A stretch of 35,537 nt of DNA from Oceanispirochaeta sp. (lineage in GTDB: Bacteria > Spirochaetota > Spirochaetia > DSM-2461), in NCBI RefSeq assembly GCF_027859075.1, contig NZ_JAQIBL010000292.1, positions 1 through 35,537 of the forward strand, read 5' to 3'. The stretch's first letter is position 1. Every line of letters starts with the position of its first letter. Below the pieces are notes generated by a model that searched no databases, was not told the origin of the DNA, and was given only the letters and a program-made list of their open reading frames with translations. A program made the translations under genes and the position numbers. This document shows positions 23,959-32,146 of this stretch, piece by piece.

Positions 23959-24099
23959 ATGATTTCTCAGGAGAACAACAGCTACGATGGCGGTAGAATC
24001 GGTTGGATCGGCCTGATATGCAATAATGCGGCGCGAACAGTCAGCACAGCTGAGATTCCTCATGGAATACTGACATCCCTTCGAGAATCACAGTATTAG
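23959..24099 (+). pseudogene. Internally deleted fragment of a FecCD permease gene
   Basis: The 46-codon frame reads IGWIGLICNNAARTVSTAEI, then PHGILTSL. This joins two segments of the intact FecCD permease at 11631-12617 (IGWIGLI and CDDAARTVSTGEIPLGILTSL) while omitting the roughly 30 codons between them (about 12404-12493), which hold the conserved PHIAR motif. By hand, the downstream part is about 84% identical in DNA to the intact gene over about 64 bases. It is a remnant of a second copy, not a functional gene. Confidence 0.8.
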
Positions 24100-24118
24100 A
24101 AAGCCTGATTTCATAGAA

Positions 24119-25009
24119 TTATTTATTAGTAATATGCATCATTCTGTGGCGGTTTCTATATTCAGAGGGTATGACATTTTTTCTTAACTTGAATTGCCGG
24201 ATGAAGTTTCTATAGGATGAAAACCCTGAATTTCTGGCAATGACCGAAAGTGAATGATCACTGTCGATCAGACCGACAAGTGAATACTCTATTCTTTTGT
24301 CAATAATATATTCGATCATGGAGCGCTTCATAATACGCTTAAAATGCCTATTCAGATAGTCCGGATTGTAACACATCTGATCTGCCAGTCCTTTAACAGA
24401 GAAATTAGGATCTGTAAGATTCTCATAAATCATATGAATAATTTTGTTAACGATGCTTTTATTGTCCATATCTTTGGAATTAGTATTATAGATCTCAAAT
24501 ACCATTTCATTTAACTTTATCATCATTAGTTTCGCATTGGCCTGATATTTTTGATCAGTGAAAGATTTATTTTGCTGCTCGTACAATAATTCATGAAAGG
24601 CCTCCCGGATTACATTGGAATTCTGTAAATTCAGCTGTCTGGGAAGTAGAAGTGAATCATTGAGTCTGGCTTTTGTTATTTCTTTGCTATTCAATATGAT
24701 AGTAGCTTCTTTTTCCGACATAAATTGTGGCGGAGAAGCCGTTTTAAAATGAATCCAATAGTATTTAGCCTTCTCTTTCAGTTTTTCAATACCACAATGA
24801 TTCTTCCCTTCTGATAAAATACAAAAGGTGGAGGGCTTGATGTTTATGGGAGAAGACTCCTCACTCATCATGACTTCTCCCTGATATCCGAGGATTAATA
24901 CTGATGTATCAATGTTGCGTTTTCTGTGAATCCATCCGGGAGGTAAAATCGCGAGACCGCAGTTTTCTGCGTAGAGTCTTGATAGTTCCGGTAAAAGAAC
25001 AAATTCCAT
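24119..25009 (-). CDS. AraC-family transcriptional regulator
   Basis: 296 residues from the ATG at 25009, preceded by AAAGGAG. The N-terminal half is a cupin-like sensing domain (GLAILPPGWIHRKRN, LILGYQGEVMM, YWIHFKTASPPQF). The C-terminal 100 residues carry the two AraC helix-turn-helix motifs: FSVKGLADQMCYNPDYLNRH, then SVIARNSGFSSYRNFIRQF. The gene diverges from the binding-protein gene at 25120 and most likely activates that operon when the sugar is present. The -35 of the operon promoter is weak, which fits activator dependence. Confidence 0.92.
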   Translation of the reverse strand: MEFVLLPELSRLYAENCGLAILPPGWIHRKRNIDTSVLILGYQGEVMMSEESSPINIKPSTFCILSEGKNHCGIEKLKEKAKYYWIHFKTASPPQFMSEKEATIILNSKEITKARLNDSLLLPRQLNLQNSNVIREAFHELLYEQQNKSFTDQKYQANAKLMMIKLNEMVFEIYNTNSKDMDNKSIVNKIIHMIYENLTDPNFSVKGLADQMCYNPDYLNRHFKRIMKRSMIEYIIDKRIEYSLVGLIDSDHSLSVIARNSGFSSYRNFIRQFKLRKNVIPSEYRNRHRMMHITNK

Positions 25010-25032
25010 ACATGCTCCTTTAGAAAGTCGGA

Positions 25033-25092
25033 ATGTGTCACATATTAACATATTTTCCTCTCTTTCGCATCATGAAAAGGTGTAGCTATAAT
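25033..25092 (+). promoter_or_regulatory. Divergent control region with TATAAT box for the arabinofuranoside operon
   Basis: A perfect TATAAT (25087-25092) precedes the Shine-Dalgarno AAAGGAGA (25107-25114) and ATG at 25120. At 18 bases upstream only TTTCGC is found, a poor -35. An 11-base palindrome ATGTGTCACAT (25033-25043) lies between the two genes and is a candidate site for the AraC regulator or a CRP-like protein. Confidence 0.5.
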
Positions 25093-25119
25093 GAGTCTAA
25101 ATGAACAAAGGAGAATCAA

Positions 25120-26466
25120 ATGAGAAAACTAGTTTTTGTTTTTATTTCAGTTCTGTTATTTTTTTCTGGGACCGCACTATTTGCTGAAGGCAAGGCCGAT
25201 ACTTCAGACAAAACCGTTTTAACTTATGTATACTGGGGCAGCCCAGCTGAGGATAAAGCAATAAAAAATGCTCTATCCGCCTTTGAAGGAGCCCATCCGG
25301 GAATTACTGTAGAGCCTATGTATCTACCGGGTGATCTTGATGGTTCCACTTACAATGCAAAAATGAAAGCTCTTGCTGCATCAGGAAAACTACCAGATGT
25401 TGGGTATTTCCGTCCTGAAGAATTCGGAAATTACGCAGAAAAGGACTTTTTTCTAAAACTGGATGACCTTATTGCCAGGGATAATATGGATAAAACCTAC
25501 ATCCCCCAGACCTGGCTTAAGATTGAAGGGAATACTTATGGTGCCTATACTGCCGCTGAGTGTCAGGTCATGTGGTATAACAAAGATGTCCTGAAAGAAG
25601 CAGGAGTACCTCTACCACCAACAGATTATACAAAAGCCTGGACATGGGATCAGTTTGTTGATTACCTGAAAATGATTACCATTGATACAAATGGAAAACA
25701 CCCTGGCGAATCCGGATTTGATTCCGGAAATGTCGCACGTTATGGTGTCAGCTATGACTTATGGTCTGCCATGTATTATCCAAGTGTATGGAGCAATGGC
25801 GGAGGGATTATTTCTGAAGATGGAAAATCAGTCCTCCTGGATAAACCGGAAACAATTGAAGCTTTTCAGAATATATCCGATTTGATGAACGTGTATAACG
25901 TCATGCCTTTAATGAGTGGCGGGACCAATATATCTCCTTCCATAATGATGGCTAACAAACAACTTGGTTTCTGGGTCACCGGTCAGTGGACTTTACTTGA
26001 ACTGGGTGCCATGAAGAATCTGAATCTGGGTGTTGCAGCACTACCTATAATGAAAAAACCTGCCCAGATATATTTGAGCGGTGTCAATGTAGTATTCAAT
26101 TCTTCAAAAAATCCTGAGGAAGCGTGGGAACTGCAAAAATGGATGATGAATCCGGAAAAGACATTAGATCTCTATACATCAGGTCTCTGGATGCCCACAA
26201 AAGAGTCCTTCTACAGCTCAGAGGCTGATCTTGCAAAATGGCTTGATAATGACGTCCATCCAGAAGGTTACCGTGAGGCGGTTGTAAATTCCATGAAAAT
26301 TTCTGTTAATGAACCTATCAAGATCAGGAATATCAACCAGATATGGGGTGATTATCTGAATGCTGCAGTTGAGAGTATCTGGATTGGGAAAAGTTCAGCC
26401 AAGGATGCCTTGACTGAGGCTGCCGAAAAAATCAGAAAATCCGGCTTGCTTCAGGGAACATACTAA
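25120..26466 (+). CDS. Extracellular sugar-binding protein (family 1, UgpB/MalE type)
   Basis: 448 residues: signal peptide MRKLVFVFISVLLFF to ALFA, cleaved probably before EGKADTSD, with no lipobox Cys. The mature part follows the family 1 pattern: VYWGSPAEDKAIKNALSAFE, GKLPDVGYFRPEEF, then WYNKDVLKEAGVPLPPTDYT and TWDQFVDYLKMIT near residues 150-190. It binds sugar in the periplasm for the two permeases encoded after it. The neighbouring GH127 gene suggests an arabinofuranosyl oligosaccharide as ligand. A hairpin with T-run follows the stop. Confidence 0.92.
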   Translation: MRKLVFVFISVLLFFSGTALFAEGKADTSDKTVLTYVYWGSPAEDKAIKNALSAFEGAHPGITVEPMYLPGDLDGSTYNAKMKALAASGKLPDVGYFRPEEFGNYAEKDFFLKLDDLIARDNMDKTYIPQTWLKIEGNTYGAYTAAECQVMWYNKDVLKEAGVPLPPTDYTKAWTWDQFVDYLKMITIDTNGKHPGESGFDSGNVARYGVSYDLWSAMYYPSVWSNGGGIISEDGKSVLLDKPETIEAFQNISDLMNVYNVMPLMSGGTNISPSIMMANKQLGFWVTGQWTLLELGAMKNLNLGVAALPIMKKPAQIYLSGVNVVFNSSKNPEEAWELQKWMMNPEKTLDLYTSGLWMPTKESFYSSEADLAKWLDNDVHPEGYREAVVNSMKISVNEPIKIRNINQIWGDYLNAAVESIWIGKSSAKDALTEAAEKIRKSGLLQGTY

Positions 26467-26480
26467 GAATGAATAAGACG

Positions 26481-26504
26481 GCTCCTTTAGGGGAGCTGTT
26501 TTTT
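26481..26504 (+). terminator. Intra-operon attenuator or leaky terminator
   Basis: GCTCC (26481-26485), loop of 6, GGAGC (26492-26496), then TG and six T (26499-26504). The short stem with a good T-run between the binding-protein gene and its permeases would let only part of transcription pass, giving more binding protein than permease. Confidence 0.6.
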
Positions 26505-26523
26505 ATGGCAGTGGAGGATTATA

Positions 26524-27429
26524 ATGTCATTTAAAAAAAGAGGAATGAATGATAGGAGGCAGAACCTGTGGGGCTGGATCCTTATTTCTCCCCTGGTGAT
26601 GGGATTGACTCTTTGGGTTGTTTTTCCAATGGGATTGAGCATCTTCACCAGCATGACCCGTTGGGACATGATAAGTAAACCTGAGTTTGTCGGATTTCAA
26701 AATTACATTGAGATCTTTACTAAAGATGAGCTATTTCTGAAATCAATCAGAAACACTGTGTATTTCACCCTTTTAAGCGTCCCCATGCAGATGCTTGTTG
26801 CACTCATGGGCGCGCTCCTGCTCAATTCAAGCATCAATGGAAAAGGGGTCTTTCGGACAATCTTCTACCTCCCGTCCCTGATTCCCATCGTGGTCAGCTC
26901 CATCATGTGGTTATGGATGTATAATCACCAGTACGGACTCATCAACTTTTTTCTTAACAATCTTGGATTGGATAAGGTTAAATGGATCGACAGTACAGAG
27001 ATGGTGATTCCCAGTTTGTCTATTATGAATATTTGGAATATCGGGAATGTCATTGTCATATTCCTGGCCGGTCTCCAGGGAATTCCTGATGACCTGATGG
27101 AAGCTGTCGAAATTGATGGGGGTAACAGCTGGCATAAATTTCATTTTGTCATATTGCCCCTGCTCAGTCCCATCATCCTTTACAATATGATTGTAAGCCT
27201 GATCAAGTGTCTCCAACTTTTTGTTGAACCCTATATTATGACGAATGGCGGTCCTGTAAATTCCTCATTAAGCTTTGTTCTTCATATATATAATAATGCA
27301 TTCAAATATGGAAAGATGGGTATGGCAAATGCAATGGCCTGGGTTCTTTTTATTCTCACAATGTTTATTTCTCTGATCATTTTCAAGACATCCGATCAGT
27401 GGACATATTATGAGGGTGATAAAAAATGA
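26524..27429 (+). CDS. ABC transporter permease, MalF/UgpA type
   Basis: 301 residues with about six membrane helices. Typical CUT1 segments are LWGWILISPLVMGLTLWVVF at the N-terminus, RTIFYLPSLIPIVVSSIMW, and the EAA loop LMEAVEIDGGNSWHKFHFVI near residues 195-215. It pairs with the next gene product. GGAGG lies about 7 bases before the ATG. Its stop codon overlaps the next start. Confidence 0.93.
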   Translation: MSFKKRGMNDRRQNLWGWILISPLVMGLTLWVVFPMGLSIFTSMTRWDMISKPEFVGFQNYIEIFTKDELFLKSIRNTVYFTLLSVPMQMLVALMGALLLNSSINGKGVFRTIFYLPSLIPIVVSSIMWLWMYNHQYGLINFFLNNLGLDKVKWIDSTEMVIPSLSIMNIWNIGNVIVIFLAGLQGIPDDLMEAVEIDGGNSWHKFHFVILPLLSPIILYNMIVSLIKCLQLFVEPYIMTNGGPVNSSLSFVLHIYNNAFKYGKMGMANAMAWVLFILTMFISLIIFKTSDQWTYYEGDKK

Positions 27430-28256
27430 AAAAAGCAAAAATATCAAAATATTTTTTCATTTATACAATGCTGGGAATAGGGTCGACCATAAGCCTGATC
27501 CCTCTCCTCTGGCTGATAAGATGCTCTTTTATGTCAACCGAAGATATGTTCAAACTCCCCCTGATCCTCGTACCAAAAAGTTTGAATCTACAAAACTACG
27601 TTGATGTTTTTACCATGGTGCCCTTCGCCCGTTTCTACTTGAATACAATCGTGATTGTTCTGATCAATATTATCGGAGCCCTTATTTCCAATCTGTCAAT
27701 AGCCTATGGATTGGCTAGAATTGACTTTAGGGGAAGGAAATTGATGTTCTCCCTGAGTATTGGAACCTTGATGCTGCCTGCCTATGTTCAACTGATTCCT
27801 CTCTTTTTGGAATGGAACTTTATTGGAGGCATTAATACATGGCTGCCTTTAACGGTACCTGCTTTTTTCGGAAATGCCTTCTTCATATTTATGCTCTATC
27901 AATTCCTCAGGACAATCCCAAGGGATTATGATGAAGCCGCATTTATGGATGGTGCAAATTACCCCGCGATCATCGTCAAGGTCATTTTACCTCTGGCGAA
28001 ACCGGCTATGGCTGTTGTGGCTATTTTCCAGTTTATGTTCACATGGAATGATTTTATGGCACCCCTGCTCTTTCTCAATGATACAAAATTGTTCACCCTG
28101 GCCATCGGGCTCAGGACATTTATATCTACCTTTTATACTCCATGGGGTGTATTGATGGCCGCGGCAACCTTAACGGTTCTACCATTGATCCTGTTATTCT
28201 TCATGGCACAAAAGTATTTTGTTTCCGGCCTGACAATGGGTGGAATCAAAGGTTAA
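27426..28256 (+). CDS. ABC transporter permease, MalG/UgpE type
   Basis: 276 residues, six membrane helices. The EAA loop is DYDEAAFMDGANYPAIIVKV near residues 172-191 and the end MAQKYFVSGLTMGGIKG is the standard MalG-side C-terminus. ATGA overlap with the MalF-type gene shows coupling. As in the first locus, no ATPase gene accompanies the permeases, so a shared ATPase is expected. Confidence 0.93.
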   Translation: MKKAKISKYFFIYTMLGIGSTISLIPLLWLIRCSFMSTEDMFKLPLILVPKSLNLQNYVDVFTMVPFARFYLNTIVIVLINIIGALISNLSIAYGLARIDFRGRKLMFSLSIGTLMLPAYVQLIPLFLEWNFIGGINTWLPLTVPAFFGNAFFIFMLYQFLRTIPRDYDEAAFMDGANYPAIIVKVILPLAKPAMAVVAIFQFMFTWNDFMAPLLFLNDTKLFTLAIGLRTFISTFYTPWGVLMAAATLTVLPLILLFFMAQKYFVSGLTMGGIKG

Positions 28257-28279
28257 TTATTTCATACGGAGATTATAGA

Positions 28280-30202
28280 ATGAAGAAAATCACATTAGAA
28301 AAAATCACCCTTCGTGAGGGTTTTTGGAAGAATAGATCGAATCTGTTATCTGAAGAAATTATACCCTATCAGTGGGATACGTTAAATAATCGAACCCGGG
28401 ATGTTCCTTTAAGTTATGCTGTTGAAAATTTCCGTATAGCTGCTGGAGAATCAGAGGGGACTCCAGAGGGGACTATTTTTCAGGATAGCGATGTCGCCAA
28501 ATGGATTGAAGCAGCGTCGTATTCCCTGATGACACATCCTGATGAGGCAATGGAAAAAAACATAGATGAGCTGATTCGGCTCATTGCAAAAAGCCAGCAT
28601 GAAAATGGGTATCTGAATACATTCTTCACTGCTAAAGGAATCGACCAGAGATGGACCGATTTGGTCATGGGTCATGAGATGTATTGTGCAGGTCACCTGA
28701 TTGAAGCAGCTGTAGCCTATTTCCAGGCGACAGGAAAGCGAAAACTCCTGGATGTCATGAGCAAATATGCCGATCTGATTGTGGTGGAATTTGGTCCGGA
28801 GGAGGGAATGATTCATTCCTATGATGGTCATCCCGAAATAGAACTGGCCCTATACAGACTGTCGGAAGCAACGGGGAATGAAAAATATGAAGATCTGGCT
28901 GATTATTTTATAAATATACGGGGAACTGTAAAAAATTACTATAATGGGGTTGCAGCGAAAGAGGGTATGATTCCGAAATCCAGATGGTTCGAATCAGATT
29001 ACTACCTTGCTCATAAGCCTGTCAGAGAGATGTCTGAAGTAACCGGACATGCCGTTAGAGCCGTTTATCTATTTGCGGGGATGGCCGATCAATATTACAA
29101 AACCCGGGAACCCCAAATATGGGAGACCCTCACGAACCTCTGGGACAATCTTGAAAACAAAAGGGTTTATATAACGGGAGCTATTGGATCTCAGAGCCAT
29201 GGAGAACGCTTCACCGTAGATTATGATCTGCCTGCAGATAGAGGATATACAGAAACCTGTGCTTCTATCGGTCTCGTATTCTGGGCCTGGAGGATGTCTC
29301 TGATCGATGCTGACAGCAAATATGCCGACATGATTGAAAGAGCCCTTTATAATGGAGTCCTCAGTGGAATATCTTTGGATGGAAAGGGATATTTTTATGT
29401 AAATCCCCTTGAAGTTAAGACTGAAATAGCCCAATACAGACATGATCTGGAACATGTGAAAACTCACAGAGTGGGATGGCTTGACTGTGCCTGCTGCCCC
29501 ACGAATGTTGCCAGGCTGATTGGATCGGTAGCCGGTTATATTTACAGCACCCATGAAGATTCCCTTTATATCCATCAGTTTGCAGCCTCATCCGTAAAAA
29601 CAGAAGTGGGGGGTCAGGAAATTACACTGGAACAAACAACCCAATACCCCTGGAGTGGAAGGGTTTCTCTGAAACTGAGTATGAATGAAAGCAGAAAAAT
29701 GAAGTTCTTCATACGAAAGCCTTCATGGTGTGACAATTTAAGCATATCTGTCGGAGGGCTGAAGATTAAGGATTATTCCATAGTCAAAGGGTATATTCTT
29801 TTAGAGAGGATCTGGAATGATAGTGATGAAATCAGATTGGATTTAGAGATGGCCGTCCGCTATATGCAGAGCAATACAAAAGTACATGATAATGTTGGTA
29901 AAGTGGCAATAACTTATGGACCCCTGGTCTACTGCTTTGAAGAATTCGATAACGGCTCAGAGCTGCAGGAGCTGGTACTGGATACGAACGGAAATGCTGA
30001 GATTATCCCGGGAGACCTCGAGCCGTCACCTTCAGTCAATCTGGTTCTGGATGGTTTTCGGAAAAAAAATGGAAATGATGCACTGTATCACTCCCTTGAA
30101 GAACCTCTTGTGGAGAAGGTAAAGATTAAAGCAATTCCCTATTTCCAATGGGGAAACAGGGCTAAAGATCAAGAGATGCGGGTTTGGTTACGTTATAAAT
30201 AG
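28280..30202 (+). CDS. Glycoside hydrolase family 127, beta-L-arabinofuranosidase
   Basis: 640 residues from the ATG at 28280, with GGAG 8 bases upstream; the open frame extends back into the permease gene but that part is not coding. Compared with HypBA1 of Bifidobacterium longum (658 residues), the zinc and catalytic residues are in place at near-constant offset: E309 (acid/base, E322 there), E325 and C327 (TETCASIG; E338, C340) and C405/C406 (DCACCPTN; nucleophile C417 and C418). The enzyme removes beta-L-arabinofuranose from short oligosaccharides. No signal peptide, so it acts in the cytoplasm after import by the preceding transporter. Some GH127 relatives have other specificities (for example 3-C-carboxy-5-deoxy-xylose in rhamnogalacturonan II), so the substrate is probable rather than proven. 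Confidence 0.92.
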   Translation: MKKITLEKITLREGFWKNRSNLLSEEIIPYQWDTLNNRTRDVPLSYAVENFRIAAGESEGTPEGTIFQDSDVAKWIEAASYSLMTHPDEAMEKNIDELIRLIAKSQHENGYLNTFFTAKGIDQRWTDLVMGHEMYCAGHLIEAAVAYFQATGKRKLLDVMSKYADLIVVEFGPEEGMIHSYDGHPEIELALYRLSEATGNEKYEDLADYFINIRGTVKNYYNGVAAKEGMIPKSRWFESDYYLAHKPVREMSEVTGHAVRAVYLFAGMADQYYKTREPQIWETLTNLWDNLENKRVYITGAIGSQSHGERFTVDYDLPADRGYTETCASIGLVFWAWRMSLIDADSKYADMIERALYNGVLSGISLDGKGYFYVNPLEVKTEIAQYRHDLEHVKTHRVGWLDCACCPTNVARLIGSVAGYIYSTHEDSLYIHQFAASSVKTEVGGQEITLEQTTQYPWSGRVSLKLSMNESRKMKFFIRKPSWCDNLSISVGGLKIKDYSIVKGYILLERIWNDSDEIRLDLEMAVRYMQSNTKVHDNVGKVAITYGPLVYCFEEFDNGSELQELVLDTNGNAEIIPGDLEPSPSVNLVLDGFRKKNGNDALYHSLEEPLVEKVKIKAIPYFQWGNRAKDQEMRVWLRYK

Positions 30203-30248
30203 AGAAACTCATTTGTTTCAAAAAATCTTTGATCCTCCTCTGAAAGCA

Positions 30249-30295
30249 TTCTGATTTGAGGTTCCACTGACGACCAGCCCGAACTCAAATCAGAA
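30249..30295. repeat. 12-bp perfect inverted repeat between convergent genes
   Basis: TTCTGATTTGAG (30249-30260) and CTCAAATCAGAA (30284-30295), with GTTC/GAAC extending the pairing after a one-base bulge; inner loop about 16 bases. It lies between the GH127 stop and the stop of the minus-strand surface protein, the place for a bidirectional terminator, but neither side has a T-run. Confidence 0.6.
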
Positions 30296-30303
30296 ATTGC
30301 TTA

Positions 30304-31365
30304 TCAGAAACTATAAGTGATCCCGACGTTACCACCCACCCACATCTGGACCTGAGTGCCTTCATAAGATTCATCGAAAAAAGTATAGGGAATGGGCAGT
30401 GAACCTTCTTCATCACCCATAATCTCATCTGCTACATACACATTGAAAGAGGGACCTGCAAAGATCGACAGATGATCACCAAGACCAATATGGCAATTTA
30501 TATCCAGTTTGTTCAGAAAATTGACTTCCTCGTCCTCGTTGTCCCAATTGTTATTTGAGACAATTTTGCTGCTGCTGACCTCTATCGCCAGCTTGTTGTG
30601 GCCGGAAAGAGGAATGAGCGATCCCCATCCCAACCCGTAACTGAGGATAAGATCATTCTTGTCAAAAGTGTCTCCCTCAATAAATGAAGGCCCGTCCACC
30701 AATGATCCGCCGATTTTAAATATCGTATAAAAGCGCTCTACACCCATCTTATAGCTGAGATTCCCATACAAAGCTTCTCCAGCGGAGGCTTCAATGGCAT
30801 AGTAACCGCCCTTAATGATGCTGATCAGTCCGATTGGCAGAGAATCTGATCCTTCTGCTGCAACATTAATCACACCGAGCTGAATCCCTTTGGACCTGGC
30901 CGCATAATTCAATGTTCCGACCTGGAGGCCCCTCATCTCCCCTGTTGTGACATTGATGGTCGAGACCAGGACTCCTTTGGAATCTCCAAAAACACTGTTC
31001 AAAGTTCCTGACCAGATGAGTCCGGTTGAATCTCCGAAATTAGTGTTGGATACACCGGCGAACTGAAACCCTCTTGTCTCTTCCATATTAATATTTGAGA
31101 CTCCCGCAATCTGCATTCCGCTCACATCATGGGTATTGAAATTTCCGACTCCTCCCAGTTCAAAGGCATCCACCCCGCCATTCATTCCATAGACCATATT
31201 CAGGGAGAAGCTGTTTGTGTATTCCATGGACTCGGTGCCGTTGGTTCCCATGGGGTAAAAAAATGTGACCTGACCTGCCCGGCTTTTTTCTGCATCTTCT
31301 GCACTGAGACTTACTGTAATCATGACTATCAGTACAAGGAAGGATAATCTCGTTTTTTTATTCAC
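30304..31365 (-). CDS. Exported LA_2272-type surface-repeat protein
   Basis: 353 residues from the GTG at 31365, chosen because AGAGG lies 9 bases upstream and a signal peptide follows (NKKTRLSFLVLIVMITVSLSA, cut before ED). Residues about 60-200 are short repeats of the type GxxxxGxxN: GVSNINMEETRGFQFAGVSN, then TGLIWSGTLN, MRGLQVGTLN, KGIQLGVIN. These resemble the LA_2272 surface repeats named in Leptospira. The last 140 residues look like alternating beta strands ending in GGNVGITYSF, where the final Phe suits an outer-membrane barrel. Cell surface location is probable; function is unknown. It stands alone on the minus strand. Confidence 0.75.
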   Translation of the reverse strand: MNKKTRLSFLVLIVMITVSLSAEDAEKSRAGQVTFFYPMGTNGTESMEYTNSFSLNMVYGMNGGVDAFELGGVGNFNTHDVSGMQIAGVSNINMEETRGFQFAGVSNTNFGDSTGLIWSGTLNSVFGDSKGVLVSTINVTTGEMRGLQVGTLNYAARSKGIQLGVINVAAEGSDSLPIGLISIIKGGYYAIEASAGEALYGNLSYKMGVERFYTIFKIGGSLVDGPSFIEGDTFDKNDLILSYGLGWGSLIPLSGHNKLAIEVSSSKIVSNNNWDNEDEEVNFLNKLDINCHIGLGDHLSIFAGPSFNVYVADEIMGDEEGSLPIPYTFFDESYEGTQVQMWVGGNVGITYSF

Positions 31366-31523
31366 TCTTTCATTCCTCTCTATTGGAAATTGGATTAAAA
31401 CCAATTCTGCTGTTTTCTTATATAACAGAGAGGTAAAGAGGATGTGTCACTGTAATTTTTCAATTATTTATCATTCTTATTGAATATTGCTATGAGTGGA
31501 TTCAGCATTAATAAGAGTGCTTT

Positions 31524-31901
31524 TCATTGAGAACCTTCTACGGATTCCTCCAGAGGCTCTTCTTCCGATTCATTCGAGTCTCCCGGTCCCGAAGATACTG
31601 TAAACTGGGGTTTGAACTCCATATGTTCCCCTACAACTTTAACCTTGTAATGGCTGTCACCCTGATCATCGGTCCAGCGGTCCAGCTTCAGCCGGCCCAC
31701 AACACGAACACCACGGCCCTTACTAAGATGTTTCTCACAGGCTTCGGGTACCTTGGACCAGACTTCCACATCAAAGTAGGACACTTCGCTCTGGCGAATA
31801 CCCTCAGATTTGTAAAATCTGTTGCTGGCTACAGAGAACTTGCAGACCCGAGTCCCCTTGGGGGTGCGGTTGGCCTCAGGATCGCGGACCAGATGATCTA
31901 T
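31524..31901 (-). pseudogene. ssb: ssb, single-stranded DNA-binding protein, 5' end lost
   Basis: The minus-strand frame reads HLVRDPEANRTPKGTRVCKF, SVASNRFYKSEGIRQSEVSY, FDVEVW, then KGRGVRVVGRLKLDRW and an acidic tail: an OB-fold SSB nearly complete from the first LVRDPE motif on. Upstream a TAA (31902-31904) closes the frame, and no start with ribosome site and no N-terminal strand (about 10-15 residues) can be found, so a short deletion has removed the beginning. A start at GTG 31784 would give only 86 residues lacking half the OB fold. The normal SSB C-terminal DxDxPF tip is also absent (it ends EEEPLEESVEGSQ). Probably a decayed paralogue and not the housekeeping gene. Confidence 0.75.
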
Positions 31902-31932
31902 TTAATCGTTCTTTATTAACAATAGGATAGGT

Positions 31933-31954
31933 GTTTCCAAAAATAGTTGGAAAC
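31933..31954. repeat. 8-bp hairpin upstream of the ssb remnant
   Basis: GTTTCCAA (31933-31940), 6-base loop, TTGGAAAC (31947-31954). No T-run on either side. The rest of the stretch to 32146 is AT-rich with no gene seen. Confidence 0.4.
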
Positions 31955-32146
31955 CCTCGATTTCCTAAAGATATTCAAAATATGTGTAAAATCTTTTACT
32001 TTTTTATAACATGATCTACTATCCAGAAGATATCTTTTGACCTGATTTACATTTCATTTATTATATTGTCACTAAGGGTCTCATAAAATTGGCATTGTGG
32101 TGGAGCTCCTTTTTATCAGATTTAGAAATTATTAAAAATTATGAAA

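Noticed and set aside
31527-31919. Plus-strand 130-codon open frame
   Set aside because: It lies opposite the ssb remnant, whose frame shows clear SSB motifs; the plus frame has no recognisable protein features.
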